From assembly GCF_020164485.1 (NCBI RefSeq), contig NZ_JAIQZA010000004.1:62001-126000 (forward strand): a stretch of DNA of 64,000 bases, given 5' to 3'. The stretch comes from Salegentibacter tibetensis (GTDB lineage Bacteria > Bacteroidota > Bacteroidia > Flavobacteriales > Flavobacteriaceae). Under the pieces are notes generated by a model that searched no databases, had not been told where the DNA came from, and saw only the letters and a list, made by a program, of their open reading frames with translations. Positions 8,510 through 18,900 of the stretch are shown here, piece by piece; positions within the stretch are counted from its first letter, which is position 1, and each line of letters begins with the position of its first letter. A program made the translations under genes and the position numbers.

Positions 8510-11500
8510 ATGAGAAACAAGGTCAAAAAAAGAGGAGGTGAATTTTTGATATTTTTAATGCTAATCACGGCTTATCAAGTCCGGGCGTATGAAAATCTAT
8601 ATGAAAGTTCTACTTATGGGGAAGAACAAACTGAAATCACAGGAGTTGTTACTGGTTCAGGTAACGGCATGCCTATTCCAGGGGTGTCTATCGTTGAGAA
8701 AGGAACTGATAATGGTACTGTAACTGATTTTGATGGGAATTACAGTATTAGTGTTTCCAGTCCAGATGCAACATTAATTTACTCTTATGTGGGATTTAGA
8801 ACCAAAGAGATAGAAGTCAATGGGCAAACAAACATTGACGTTTCGTTGGAAGACGAAGTTTCTCAATTAGATGAATTGATAGTAGTTGGGTATACTTCCC
8901 AGAAGGAAAGAACCATTACCGGTGCGCTTACTTCTGTAAATGTGGAAGACCTTGAATCCAGAAGAGTTCCTGACGTTACTCAGGCATTACAGGGGCAGGT
9001 TGCAGGTGTTAATATAACCCAAAGTACCGGGGCTCCCGGAGATGAAATTGAAGTAAGAATACGTGGTAATGGAACAATTGGTAACAATAATCCTTTATAT
9101 GTTATTGATGGAATTCCAACTCGGGAAATTTCTTTTTTAAATCCTAGCGACATTAAATCTATGACTGTTTTAAAAGATGCTTCTGCTGCTTCCATATATG
9201 GATCTAGAGCTGCAGGGGGAGTAATAGTTATAGAAACCAAGACTGGTAGTGACCGAAGTGGTATTCAGGTAAACTATTTTACCGGTGTTCAAAGAGTACA
9301 GAATCTGCCTAATATGCTCAATGCAAGCCAATACTTGCAAACTGTTGAGAGGGCATGGGATAATGCCGGTTACGATGGTACTAACCCATATACTGAAGAT
9401 CGGGGTAGAAGTGATTTTGCTGATGTTGATTATTTAAATGAATTATTTGAATTAGGTAGAACTCAAAGTGCCCAGGTCACCGCTTCAGGAGGTAATGAAG
9501 ATACTGATTATTTTCTTTCAGCCGGATATTTTGGACAGGATGGGCCGGTAGTTTATGATAATGACCAATACAGAAGATTTAATTTTAGGTCTAATGTCAA
9601 TTCAAATTTAAATGACAGGCTTAAAGTGGGTGCCAATCTTCAGGCTTCTTACGAATATAAGGACAGGATCTCATCAAGTGGAGATGCTCCCGGAATTATA
9701 AGACATGCTTTTTTAAGACCACCGATTATTCCCGTTTTTAAAGATCCTTCTGACCCTACATATTCTGAAACAGATCCATTTACTGATCTACCTTTTTTTC
9801 AGGGACCTGATAGTTATGAAAGTAGCAAATATGAGTTTTCCCAAAATCCAATAGCTTTGGCTCATTTTACCGACGATGCTGCTAGAACATTTAAAACTTT
9901 TGGAAATCTTTTCGCAGAGTATAGTTTTTTAAACGATAAATCTTTAAAGTTTCGAACCAATTTTGGAGCAGATATAAACTTTATACATAATAAAGCTTTC
10001 AATGTTAATTTCGGTGATGATGATGGCGGTGGTGCTGAACGAGATCGGGGGCTAGGAAGACAGAATAGACCTAATAGTTTAAGTGAAGTACGAGGAGAGG
10101 ATATTACTTTAACCTGGAATAATAGTTTGAGCTATAAAAAGGAAATTGGGGAGCATACCATAGATGCTTTAGTAGGTTCTGAGTTCATAACTAGTCGACT
10201 ATCAAATTTAAACGCATCCAGAACAAGGTTTGATTTTACCCAGCCAAATTTCAGATATATGGATTTTGGTGATACTGAACAGGATATTTGGAATGGTGGG
10301 TTGGCAGAAGAATGGTCATTATTCTCCTTTTTCGGCTCAGCAACTTACTCTTACCAAAATAAATACATGGTAACTGCTAATTTAAGAGCAGACGCATCTT
10401 CCAGGTTTGCTGATGAGAATAAGTGGGGTTATTTCCCTTCTATGTCTGCAGGTTGGATGATTTCAGAAGAAGAATTTGCTCAGGATCTGGACTGGTTATC
10501 AGAACTGAAACTTAGAGGAAGTTGGGGGCAACTTGGAAATCAGGAAATTCCAAATTTTGCATATTTAACTTTATATCGTAGGGATGCTGACAGGTATTTA
10601 ATAAACCGATACGGAAATCCAGATTTAAAATGGGAAACCACAACCCAAACCAATATTGGTCTGGATTTTGGCATAATGGCAAACAGATTATTTGGTTCGA
10701 TGGATTACTTTAAAAAGGAAACATCTGATATTTTATTACCTATTTCCCTGCCTCAGGTTGTTGGTGATGTTTCTCCAACCTTTCTAAATGCAGGCCAGGT
10801 AACTAATAGCGGTTTTGAATTTGGCCTGACTTATAGAAATTATGATAACGAGTTTAAATATAAAATAAGCGGAAATATTGCTTCCCTAAATAATGAGGTT
10901 AATTCTATGCATCCCAATTTGCCTTATATAGATGGAGCAGTTACCAGAACCCAACCAGGACAAGCCTTAAATTCTTATTATGGATTTGTTCAGGAAGGTA
11001 TTTATCAAAATGAGCAAGAGATAGCAGAACATTTAAGTGGAACACCCAACCCACCCCAACAGCCTGGCGATATTAAGTTTCGGGATCTTAATGGGGATGG
11101 ACGAATTAATGATAGTGACAGGGATTTTATAGGAAACCCAAATCCTAAGCTTAGTTATGGACTAAATATGGGTTTTAATTATCATGCGTTCGATTTTAAT
11201 ATTCTTTTTCAGGGAGTTAGTGGGGTGGATCGTTATAACGATTTAAAGAAAATCATTGATTACGATACACGACCTTTTAACTATACAGACAGAGTTTTAA
11301 ATAGCTGGGATGGTGCAGGTTCTACCAATACTATACCAAGGGTTAGTTTTACAGATAATGGAAGTAGCAGAGTGTCTGATATTTTTGTTGAGGATGCTTC
11401 ATACCTAAGACTTAAAAATGTGGAATTAGGTTATACTCTGAATTTACAGCAGAGTATAGGGATTGAAAATTTAAGATTATATGTATCAGGTCAAAATATT

Positions 11501-11611
11501 TTTACGATAACAGACTATACTGGTTTAGATCCAGAATCTACTGCTTTAATAGATTATGGAACTTACCCTCAATCTTTAACGCTTATGTTTGGGATTAATG
11601 TGTCCCTATAA
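8510..11611 (+). CDS. SusC/RagA-family TonB-linked outer membrane protein
   Basis: This 1033-residue protein has an N-terminal signal and a carboxypeptidase-regulatory-like domain (ITGVVTGSGNGMPIPGVSIV… at about 43-115). A TonB-box-like DELIVVGYTSQ follows near residue 120. The plug has the typical LQGQVAGVNI and IRGNGTIGNNNPLYVIDGIP, and a 22-strand-type barrel ends in an aromatic-rich strand (LTLMFGINVSL). The family imports oligosaccharides across the outer membrane with energy from TonB-ExbBD. It is the first structural gene of the PUL, 30 bases before susD. The length is normal. Confidence 0.96.
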   Translation: MRNKVKKRGGEFLIFLMLITAYQVRAYENLYESSTYGEEQTEITGVVTGSGNGMPIPGVSIVEKGTDNGTVTDFDGNYSISVSSPDATLIYSYVGFRTKEIEVNGQTNIDVSLEDEVSQLDELIVVGYTSQKERTITGALTSVNVEDLESRRVPDVTQALQGQVAGVNITQSTGAPGDEIEVRIRGNGTIGNNNPLYVIDGIPTREISFLNPSDIKSMTVLKDASAASIYGSRAAGGVIVIETKTGSDRSGIQVNYFTGVQRVQNLPNMLNASQYLQTVERAWDNAGYDGTNPYTEDRGRSDFADVDYLNELFELGRTQSAQVTASGGNEDTDYFLSAGYFGQDGPVVYDNDQYRRFNFRSNVNSNLNDRLKVGANLQASYEYKDRISSSGDAPGIIRHAFLRPPIIPVFKDPSDPTYSETDPFTDLPFFQGPDSYESSKYEFSQNPIALAHFTDDAARTFKTFGNLFAEYSFLNDKSLKFRTNFGADINFIHNKAFNVNFGDDDGGGAERDRGLGRQNRPNSLSEVRGEDITLTWNNSLSYKKEIGEHTIDALVGSEFITSRLSNLNASRTRFDFTQPNFRYMDFGDTEQDIWNGGLAEEWSLFSFFGSATYSYQNKYMVTANLRADASSRFADENKWGYFPSMSAGWMISEEEFAQDLDWLSELKLRGSWGQLGNQEIPNFAYLTLYRRDADRYLINRYGNPDLKWETTTQTNIGLDFGIMANRLFGSMDYFKKETSDILLPISLPQVVGDVSPTFLNAGQVTNSGFEFGLTYRNYDNEFKYKISGNIASLNNEVNSMHPNLPYIDGAVTRTQPGQALNSYYGFVQEGIYQNEQEIAEHLSGTPNPPQQPGDIKFRDLNGDGRINDSDRDFIGNPNPKLSYGLNMGFNYHAFDFNILFQGVSGVDRYNDLKKIIDYDTRPFNYTDRVLNSWDGAGSTNTIPRVSFTDNGSSRVSDIFVEDASYLRLKNVELGYTLNLQQSIGIENLRLYVSGQNIFTITDYTGLDPESTALIDYGTYPQSLTLMFGINVSL

Positions 11612-11641
11612 AGGATTCTCTAATTAGATAAAAATAGTATT

Positions 11642-13114
11642 ATGAAAAGCATATCAAAAATTTACGGAATCGTTCTAAGTATAGTACTTGTAGGATGTGA
11701 ACTTGATGAGGAACCCATTGGTTTAATAACCAGAGATCAGATTAGTACAGAACCAACAGAAAGTTCAGTGACATCTTCAGTGAATTCCAGTTACCAGCTT
11801 TTATCCAATACCTTAAATATTATTGGCAACTGGGATTGGACCGGAGGTAAAGTTCTTAGAAATGACTTTATACTTCAGGATATAGCTTCGGGAGATATGA
11901 ATAAGAAATGGAATCCGGATGGGGATCAGGCCTGGATGGATGAAGTGGCAGCCTTTAATTTTACAGCTATTAATGGAGCTTTTAATGGTATTTGGAGTTA
12001 TGATTATGAAGGAATTTCCCGGGCGAATACGGCAATTAGTATCCTTAGTAATCCAGATATAACTACAACTACGGCCCTGGATACAGAAACAAAAGATAGA
12101 TTGTTAGGAGAAGCTTATTTTCTAAGGGCATTTTATTACTTCGATTTACTTAATCATTTTGGAGGGGTTCCGTTATTAACGGAACCACTTGAAGATTTTT
12201 CGGCTGCTTATGAGGTTTCTAACCGGGCCACAGAGCAAGAAGTTTTTGCTTTGATTGAAAGCGATCTTGAAACTGCAGTAGGTTTATTGCCTACGCAAAA
12301 GTATTCGAGTAATGCTGAGCCATGGAGAGTGTCAATCGGTGCGGCAAAAGCCATGCAGGCGAAAGTAGATTTATTCCAGGAAAATTGGGAAATGTCTTTA
12401 ATACATATAGAAGAATTGCAGTCCTGGAATTTTTATTCTTTAAATACTCACTATTTTGATTCATTTAATGTGGAAAAGGAATTTATGGAGGATGAGGTGA
12501 TATTTGCTTATGATCACCGGCAGGAACTAAATCCGGGCAGAGGAAATGGTTTAGCAGCATTAATGGGATGGGGTTTTATAGCTCCAACAGAAGATTTTGA
12601 AAATGCTTTTGAAAGTGAGGATCCTCGTTTGGATTATACAATTGAAACAGAGACTCAAACCGCTCATAAATTGTTAGGGTCTACAGATGGCCAATACAAG
12701 GGAAATGCAGATTCCCCTGGAAATAAAATTTACATAAGATATGCAGATGTTTTGCTTTGGAAAGCTGAAGCCCTGATAGAAACCGGGCAGGTTGAAGCAG
12801 GCATAGAAATAATAGACCAAATAAGAATGCGTGCACAAAACACTCCTTCTTTAGATGGAAGTACCTCCGACTTGGAAATGTATTCCGGTACTGGTTTATC
12901 TCAGGAACAAGCTTTAGAAGTTTTATATAAGGAAAGAAGACTGGAGTTAGGCTTTGAATCTCATAGGTTTAACGACTTAAAGCGATGGGGTATTGCTGAT
13001 GAAGTTCTTACAGAGATGGGCAAAAATTTTCAGAATCACAATTATCTATACCCTATTCCTCAGGGAGAGATAGATAGAAGTGGAGGCCAAATTGAACAGA
13101 ATCCAGGTTACTAA
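11642..13114 (+). CDS. SusD/RagB-family nutrient-binding lipoprotein
   Basis: This 490-residue protein has a lipoprotein signal (lipobox Cys at residue 19, …VLVGCELDEEP). SusD-family landmarks are GEAYFLRAFYYFDLLNHFGGVPLL near 150 and the C-terminal ALEVLYKERRLELGFESHRFNDLKRWG, with terminal YPIPQGEIDRSGG…QNPGY. It would form the lid of the SusC transporter at the cell surface and bind the glycan. It lies directly after susC. The glycan cannot be read from the sequence. Confidence 0.96.
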   Translation: MKSISKIYGIVLSIVLVGCELDEEPIGLITRDQISTEPTESSVTSSVNSSYQLLSNTLNIIGNWDWTGGKVLRNDFILQDIASGDMNKKWNPDGDQAWMDEVAAFNFTAINGAFNGIWSYDYEGISRANTAISILSNPDITTTTALDTETKDRLLGEAYFLRAFYYFDLLNHFGGVPLLTEPLEDFSAAYEVSNRATEQEVFALIESDLETAVGLLPTQKYSSNAEPWRVSIGAAKAMQAKVDLFQENWEMSLIHIEELQSWNFYSLNTHYFDSFNVEKEFMEDEVIFAYDHRQELNPGRGNGLAALMGWGFIAPTEDFENAFESEDPRLDYTIETETQTAHKLLGSTDGQYKGNADSPGNKIYIRYADVLLWKAEALIETGQVEAGIEIIDQIRMRAQNTPSLDGSTSDLEMYSGTGLSQEQALEVLYKERRLELGFESHRFNDLKRWGIADEVLTEMGKNFQNHNYLYPIPQGEIDRSGGQIEQNPGY

Positions 13115-13132
13115 CAATAAATTTAAATAAAA

Positions 13133-14254
13133 ATGAACAAGTTTTTTATATCAACAATTATCGCATTACTGGTTAGTGTTTTAGGGTACAGCCAGGAAGT
13201 ATTAGAAAAGGAATGGATGCTGGGGCCCTTTGAGCGGTTTGAAGATGCAAAGCCTATTATTCAAAAAGATAGTCTCAGTGAATTTGATGATCCTATGACT
13301 GGCAAAACCATAAACTGGGAGTCGATGGCAACCTTTAACCCGGCAGCAATCGTTAAAGACGATAAAATTCACGTTTTATATAGAGCTGAAGAGAAATTAG
13401 GAGAGAAAGAAATTGGTGGACATACCTCCCGAATAGGCCTGGCCACCTCAAGTGATGGGGAAAAATATGAGAGAGAAGAACAACCTATTTTTTACCCGAC
13501 TGAGGACGATCAGAAAGAATACGAATGGACAGGAGGAACAGAAGATCCAAGAATTGTGGAGACAGAAGATGGTACTTACGTGTTAACTTATACTCAATGG
13601 AACAGGGAATATCCGAGGTTGGCAGTGGCAACATCAACTGATTTGAGAAACTGGGAAAAACAGGGTCCAATATTCGAGGAATGGAAAGATGGAAAATATC
13701 ATGATACGGAGACAAAATCTGGCGCTATTGTTACTGAACTTAAGGACGGTAAACTGGTAGCTGCCAAAATTAATGGTAAATATTGGATGTATTATGGGGT
13801 GCCTCATATTTGGCTGGCCAGCTCAGACGATTTGATTAACTGGGAACCCGTGGAAGATTATGAAGGTAACCTGGCACCTGTACTTAGTCCACGTCCTGGT
13901 TATTTCGATTCCTGGTTAGTAGAGGCAGGACCACCGCCAGTATTAACAGAAGATGGAATTGTAGTTCTTTATAATGCTGGAAACTCTCAAAACATTGGGG
14001 TAGAAGATTTAGGTAATAGAATCTATACAGGGGGACAGGCTTTGTATGATGCCGATGAGCCCTGGAAATTATTAGATAGATCAGAAAACCCATTTATCAA
14101 GCCAGAATTACCTTTTGAAAAATCGGGACAGTATAAAGACGGTACTACTTTTATAGAAGGCCTGGTTTACTTTGAGGACGATTGGTATCTATATTATGGA
14201 ACTGCAGATAGTATGGTAGGAGTGATGAAAACAGATAACACGGATAACGAATAG
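13133..14254 (+). CDS. Secreted GH130-family beta-mannosidase or mannoside phosphorylase
   Basis: This 373-residue protein has a signal peptide (…LLVSVLGYSQ) and a five-bladed propeller pattern of GH130. Landmarks are FNPAAIVKDDKIHVLYRAE at about 66-84 and GGTEDPRI at about 133-140, whose Asp is the conserved GH130 acid. GLATSSD- and ATSTDLRNWEK-type strand repeats follow. GH130 comprises inverting phosphorylases and hydrolases acting on beta-1,2- or beta-1,4-mannosides. Export favours hydrolysis, as in known Bacteroides periplasmic beta-1,2-mannosidases, but the phosphate-binding residues were not checked. It lies 18 bases after susD and is probably cotranscribed. Confidence 0.88.
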   Translation: MNKFFISTIIALLVSVLGYSQEVLEKEWMLGPFERFEDAKPIIQKDSLSEFDDPMTGKTINWESMATFNPAAIVKDDKIHVLYRAEEKLGEKEIGGHTSRIGLATSSDGEKYEREEQPIFYPTEDDQKEYEWTGGTEDPRIVETEDGTYVLTYTQWNREYPRLAVATSTDLRNWEKQGPIFEEWKDGKYHDTETKSGAIVTELKDGKLVAAKINGKYWMYYGVPHIWLASSDDLINWEPVEDYEGNLAPVLSPRPGYFDSWLVEAGPPPVLTEDGIVVLYNAGNSQNIGVEDLGNRIYTGGQALYDADEPWKLLDRSENPFIKPELPFEKSGQYKDGTTFIEGLVYFEDDWYLYYGTADSMVGVMKTDNTDNE

Positions 14255-14266
14255 AAAAATTTATCT

Positions 14267-15583
14267 ATGGGTCTAAGTAAGAAGCTCCTTACCGGGGCAA
14301 TTGTCTCGAGTTTAGGAGGCTTGTTATTCGGTTTCGATACAGCAGTCATTTCAGGAGCAGAGCAAGGGCTAAAGGTCTTTTTCGATCTTGATGCCATTGC
14401 TCACGGCTTTACAAATTCTATAGCTTTAATAGGGACAATTATAGGAGCAATTTTTGCTTTTCTACCAGCCCAGTACTGGGGAAGAAAAAAATCCTTATTA
14501 ATTATAGGTGCTTTTTTCGGATTATCAGCTTTAGGTTGTGCCTTTACCAGTAACTGGGAGCTTTTTTTGTTTTTCAGGTTTTTAGGAGGACTTGGCGTTG
14601 GCGCCTCGTCAGTAATAGCACCAATGTATATTTCAGAAATTTCGCCCTCCACCCATAGAGGCAGGTTAGTTGGGTTATTTCAGTTTAGTATAGTATTTGG
14701 AATTCTGTTAGCGTTTATTTCTAATTATTTTCTGAAGATCCAAATATCAGTTGATGCTTGGAGATGGATGTTGGGAGTAGAGGCAATACCGGCGTTGATC
14801 TTTTTTATATTAACCTTTTTTATACCTAAAAGCCCTCGTTGGCTTATACTTAAGGGGAATGATGAACAAGGTCTTAAAATTCTTGAGGATTTAGGTGATT
14901 TGGAGGCAAAAGAGACTTTAGATAGAATTAAAGGATCTCTAAGTCAAAATAAAGTAAAGGAAAAACTATTTCAAAAGAAGTATTATAAGCCTATTTTGTT
15001 GGTCTTTTTGATGGCAACCTTTAATCAATTTTCAGGAATTAATGCAATTATGTATTATGCCCCCCGAATATTTGAAATGTCAGGAATAGCAAAAGATAGT
15101 GCATTCTTACAAGCCGCGTCAGTAGGATTCGTGAATATGATCTTTACCATATTTGCCATGAGCCTTATAGATAAGATAGGACGGAAAAAGCTGATGCTTT
15201 GGGGCTCTATTGGAATGATAATAAGTTTAGTTTTTAGTACTTTATTTCTCAATCAGCCGGAAATCGGAAAAGGTCTGTTAATCATTCCTATTCTAACATT
15301 TATCGCAAGTTTTGCTTTTTCGCAGGGTGCGGTAATCTGGGTTTTTATTTCGGAGATTTTTCCTAACAGGGTAAGAGCTTCGGGACAATCTTTTGGGACT
15401 TTTATTCACTGGTTTTGGGCTGCGGTCTTAACCTGGTTATTTCCGGTAATAGCAGCTTTACCAAATGGAGGAAGTTATGCCTTTGGCTTTTTTGCTATAG
15501 CAATGATCTTTCAATTGATATTTGTATTAAAATTATTCCCGGAAACAAAGGGTAAATCTTTGGAGGAAGAAATAAAAGAATAA
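14267..15583 (+). CDS. MFS sugar porter (sugar:H+ symporter)
   Basis: This 438-residue protein has 12 predicted membrane helices. Sugar-porter signatures are GGLLFGFDTAVISG in helix 1, GRKKSLLI after helix 2, IYIGAISEISP-like MYISEISPSTHRGRL, PKSPRWLILKG near 187, NQFSGINAIMYYAPRIF in helix 7 and PETKGKSLEEE at the C-terminus. It would carry the monosaccharide released by the GH130 enzyme across the inner membrane. It starts 12 bases after the GH130 gene and ends the PUL operon, followed by a strong terminator. Substrate by context: a hexose, possibly mannose. Confidence 0.93.
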   Translation: MGLSKKLLTGAIVSSLGGLLFGFDTAVISGAEQGLKVFFDLDAIAHGFTNSIALIGTIIGAIFAFLPAQYWGRKKSLLIIGAFFGLSALGCAFTSNWELFLFFRFLGGLGVGASSVIAPMYISEISPSTHRGRLVGLFQFSIVFGILLAFISNYFLKIQISVDAWRWMLGVEAIPALIFFILTFFIPKSPRWLILKGNDEQGLKILEDLGDLEAKETLDRIKGSLSQNKVKEKLFQKKYYKPILLVFLMATFNQFSGINAIMYYAPRIFEMSGIAKDSAFLQAASVGFVNMIFTIFAMSLIDKIGRKKLMLWGSIGMIISLVFSTLFLNQPEIGKGLLIIPILTFIASFAFSQGAVIWVFISEIFPNRVRASGQSFGTFIHWFWAAVLTWLFPVIAALPNGGSYAFGFFAIAMIFQLIFVLKLFPETKGKSLEEEIKE

Positions 15584-15912
15584 TTATTTGAGTGTAATTA
15601 GCAGAGTGTAAAGGGCCTGGTGGAAACACCGGGCTTTTTACTTAATGCTTGAAAATTCCAGGAGGGTCGGATTCCGGAGTAGACAGCCATTTCTTTTCTC
15701 CTGCTTTTTATTTTTTAATCCCTCATTGAGGGTTTAATTCCCCGAGGCTTGCCCCAAGGTTCTTGATTATTCTGAAAAGCTTTTAATAGCGTATATTTTA
15801 AAAATTTATAATCAAAAAAAATGTAAAAAACTGGTAATGAGAAGTTACGGAATTTTAAAAGGAATATTTTGTAACTTAAACAAAGTAATGAAGGCTCTAA
15901 AAACTATATGCC
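15584..15912. other. Intergenic between the PUL and the accessory island
   Basis: After the PUL terminator this gap carries a short CCCTC/GAGGG hairpin at about 15721-15733 followed by TTTAATT, then AT-rich DNA. A frame starting at 15837 overlaps the next gene in a different phase and is not a gene. No convincing promoter could be fixed for the 1313-aa protein. Confidence 0.45.
15613..15640 (+). terminator. Strong intrinsic terminator of the PUL operon
   Basis: An 8-bp stem (15615-15622 with 15627-15634, GCCTGGTG with CACCGGGC, one G-T pair) closes a GAAA tetraloop and is followed by TTTTTA. It lies 30 bases after the sugar porter stop codon. Confidence 0.85.
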
Positions 15913-18900
15913 ATGCCGGTCTCATCATTGCTTTCAGCCATCAGAAAACCCAGACTTTCCAATCAAAAACTGTTTGGCCTAATCACCTTTGCTATACTGG
16001 CAATTGCCGCCCTGGGTGCCAGCTATTATTTCTACATTCAAAATAACCAATCTTATTTAAGAGAGTATAAACTGCAAACCCTGGATTCCTATTTTGAACA
16101 GGTTTCCAAAAAACTTAATAATGATTTTCTCCGGGTACATTCGTTAAGAAATATTAGTGAAAGTAATTCAGGTGAAAACTTACCTCCTGTTACAATTGAT
16201 CCAGAGAAAGAAAAGCAAATTTTAAGCAAAGCCGGAAGTACAGTTCTTTTAAAAAATGATTTTGATGAATTTATTATAAGAGTCATTTATAAAGAAGAGC
16301 CTCTTAAAACCAGCAGTTCTTACAGCATTCCCGGAAATATCTTATTAGATAGTATTTATAGAACCGATCCGCTTAACCTGGGCACTGTAACCAACCTGGA
16401 TGTGATGGGGGAGGAGTACAAACTGTTTGCAAGAAGATACCAGTATAAGGATAACGTTGAAATCCAGATGATTGGCTTAATTGAAGGAGATCATTACAAA
16501 AAGCTTACACGACAACTGGACCCCTGGATAATCGCACTCCTGGCTACATTTCTCCTGGTATGCCTCTTTGGAATGCCATTCCTCAAAATGCTGTTTATTG
16601 CTGAAGATGAAAGCCTTTCAAGAACAGATATTATCATTGCTGGTTTTGCAGTTCTTATAGGCTCTCCATTAATCTTTGCTGTGTTTCTATCTATGATGAG
16701 CTATCTTCAGGATTATTATACTACCATTCCAAAACAGCTTTATAGTATTGGAAGTCAGATAGAAAGTAAATTTGAGGCTGAAAATACTGAGGCAGTCCAG
16801 CGACTGAAGAATTTAAATCTAAAACCTTACGATAACCAGCTAAGTTCAAATGATTCGATTCAATTTTTTGAAGCTGAGGGGGAAGATGTACAACTTAGAA
16901 AAAATTTTAAATACATAAGTAAAATTGATTCATCGGGCCAAACCATTTATCATATCAATTTTATTCGGGAACCACCTATTGACAGCGTTCCACGAAACCT
17001 GGCAGGTAGAAGCTATTTCAAAGATTATATGGCATCTAAGGGTATGTGGTCTACCATACAGGGAGTAAAATATGTTATGCGTCCTGTTGTTTCTATAGAG
17101 GATGCTTCAGAAGAAGCTGTATATATGATGCAGGATACTACCAGTGATGGGGGCTATTATAAAGTTGGAAGTTCCCAGTTATCCTCGGTTCATAATACTG
17201 TTCTTCCATTTGGCTATGAGTTCGCCATCATCGACGAAGATGGAGAAGTGTGGTTTCATTCTGAACCTTCAAAAGCAACCCTGGAAAATTTCTTTATCCT
17301 TAGCCGGGACAATAATGATTTAAAAGCTGCAATTTTGGGCAGGGTTGCAGCTACAGGCCGGTTTGATTATCACGGACAGAGAAAAAGATATCAAAGCTTT
17401 CCAATTGCCGGTACCGACCTAAGTGTGGTCGCATTTTATGATGTTGCCCTACTTCGTTTAAAAATCTCTGAAGCCTTATCTATTACTAGTATCGCAATAT
17501 TCTGGGCCTTCCTTTTTTCTGCACTTATTTGCCTGCTCACTGTTATTCTTAGAAACCCCAGGAAAGGACTTTACCAATATCAGGATTTTCTTTTTGATTT
17601 TTTGCTTCCTAAAAAACGAAATCATAAAAAGTACATACTACTAAGTGTTACGTTTATTTCATTTTTACTTTTAATGATACTCATAACACAAATAATCAAT
17701 TTCCCGCCTTCTTCCGCATTCATTGCGAGCTTATTATTCATTATCTGGTCTTACGCTATGGTATATTACTCGCTTCACCCCGATCATCACTCCAGGGGAT
17801 TTAGCTTTTCTATAAGGGACCTGTTTCTTTTTTCTGCAATTGTATTTCTTAACCTTTTATTATGGAATGAAGGATCTCAAAATATCCGGCTTTTTCTGCT
17901 GGCTGTTTTTGTTCAAATCCTGTGCCTTGTGTTTTTTATTAAACCTTTTTGGAAATCAAAAAGAAGATCCATAGTGAAGCGTATTTCATTTTTGAAAAAA
18001 AAGTTAAGATTTCCTTATCAATATTGGTACGCGATATTTCTTTTTAGCTGGTTATTAATTTCCTCTGTGCTTCCAACATTTATTTTTTATACAAAAGCAG
18101 AAAAACTGGAGGAAATGATATGGATTAAAACAAGTCAGTTCTATATGACCAGGAATTTTTTGGAGAAAGAAAAAGATCTAAAAACCAATCTTCCTCCAAT
18201 AAATGATAAAGAAGAAGAATTTCACGCTCTCTACAGACACCATCTTTTAAATGGACTTTATTTGAATAATAAAGACAGACTTTACAAGGCTGCAAGAGGA
18301 GAAGATGATCTTTATGAGCCTAACAGGTTTAGGCAGCTTTTGTGGTCCAGTCGTCCTATTTATAACGAAAAAATAAGGCCTTACCAGGCAATGGTTTATA
18401 AAAGAGCCTATGACGGAAGCTGGCAAAGTGCGGAGAAAATTGGAGGGATTAATTTTCAAATTCCAGATCTCAGCGAACAGGATTCAGTGGTCTTTTCCGA
18501 GCATTTTTCTGACTCTCTTGCAGAAAGGAGTATTGGAAACTACAGTTCTTTCGAAGAGATCCAAAAATATCTTTCTATCCTAACCTGGGTGGGATGCGGT
18601 ATAATAATATCAATTCTTTTTGCCTTGATTTTGTTTTATTTGGATAGGTTTTTTGGCTTCAGATTTAGAGAGTTGAAACCAAATGATTTTGATACCGACA
18701 GGGATTATCTTCTTAGATTCACAGATGTTCTTCAAAGGCCAGATACTAATCACGGGATATTGCTAATAGGATTACCTTTTTCGGGAAAAAGTCGTTTTGC
18801 AGGAGAGATCGTGGAAAAATCTGAATATAATAAATTTGTGACTTTATCCTTTCTGCAACTTGATAAACTCAAACCCGATACCAGTATTGAAGATTGTTAC

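Noticed and set aside
15837-16046. 69-codon frame overlapping the large sensor gene
   Set aside because: It overlaps the start of the 1313-aa gene in another phase; the latter shows continuous coding features.
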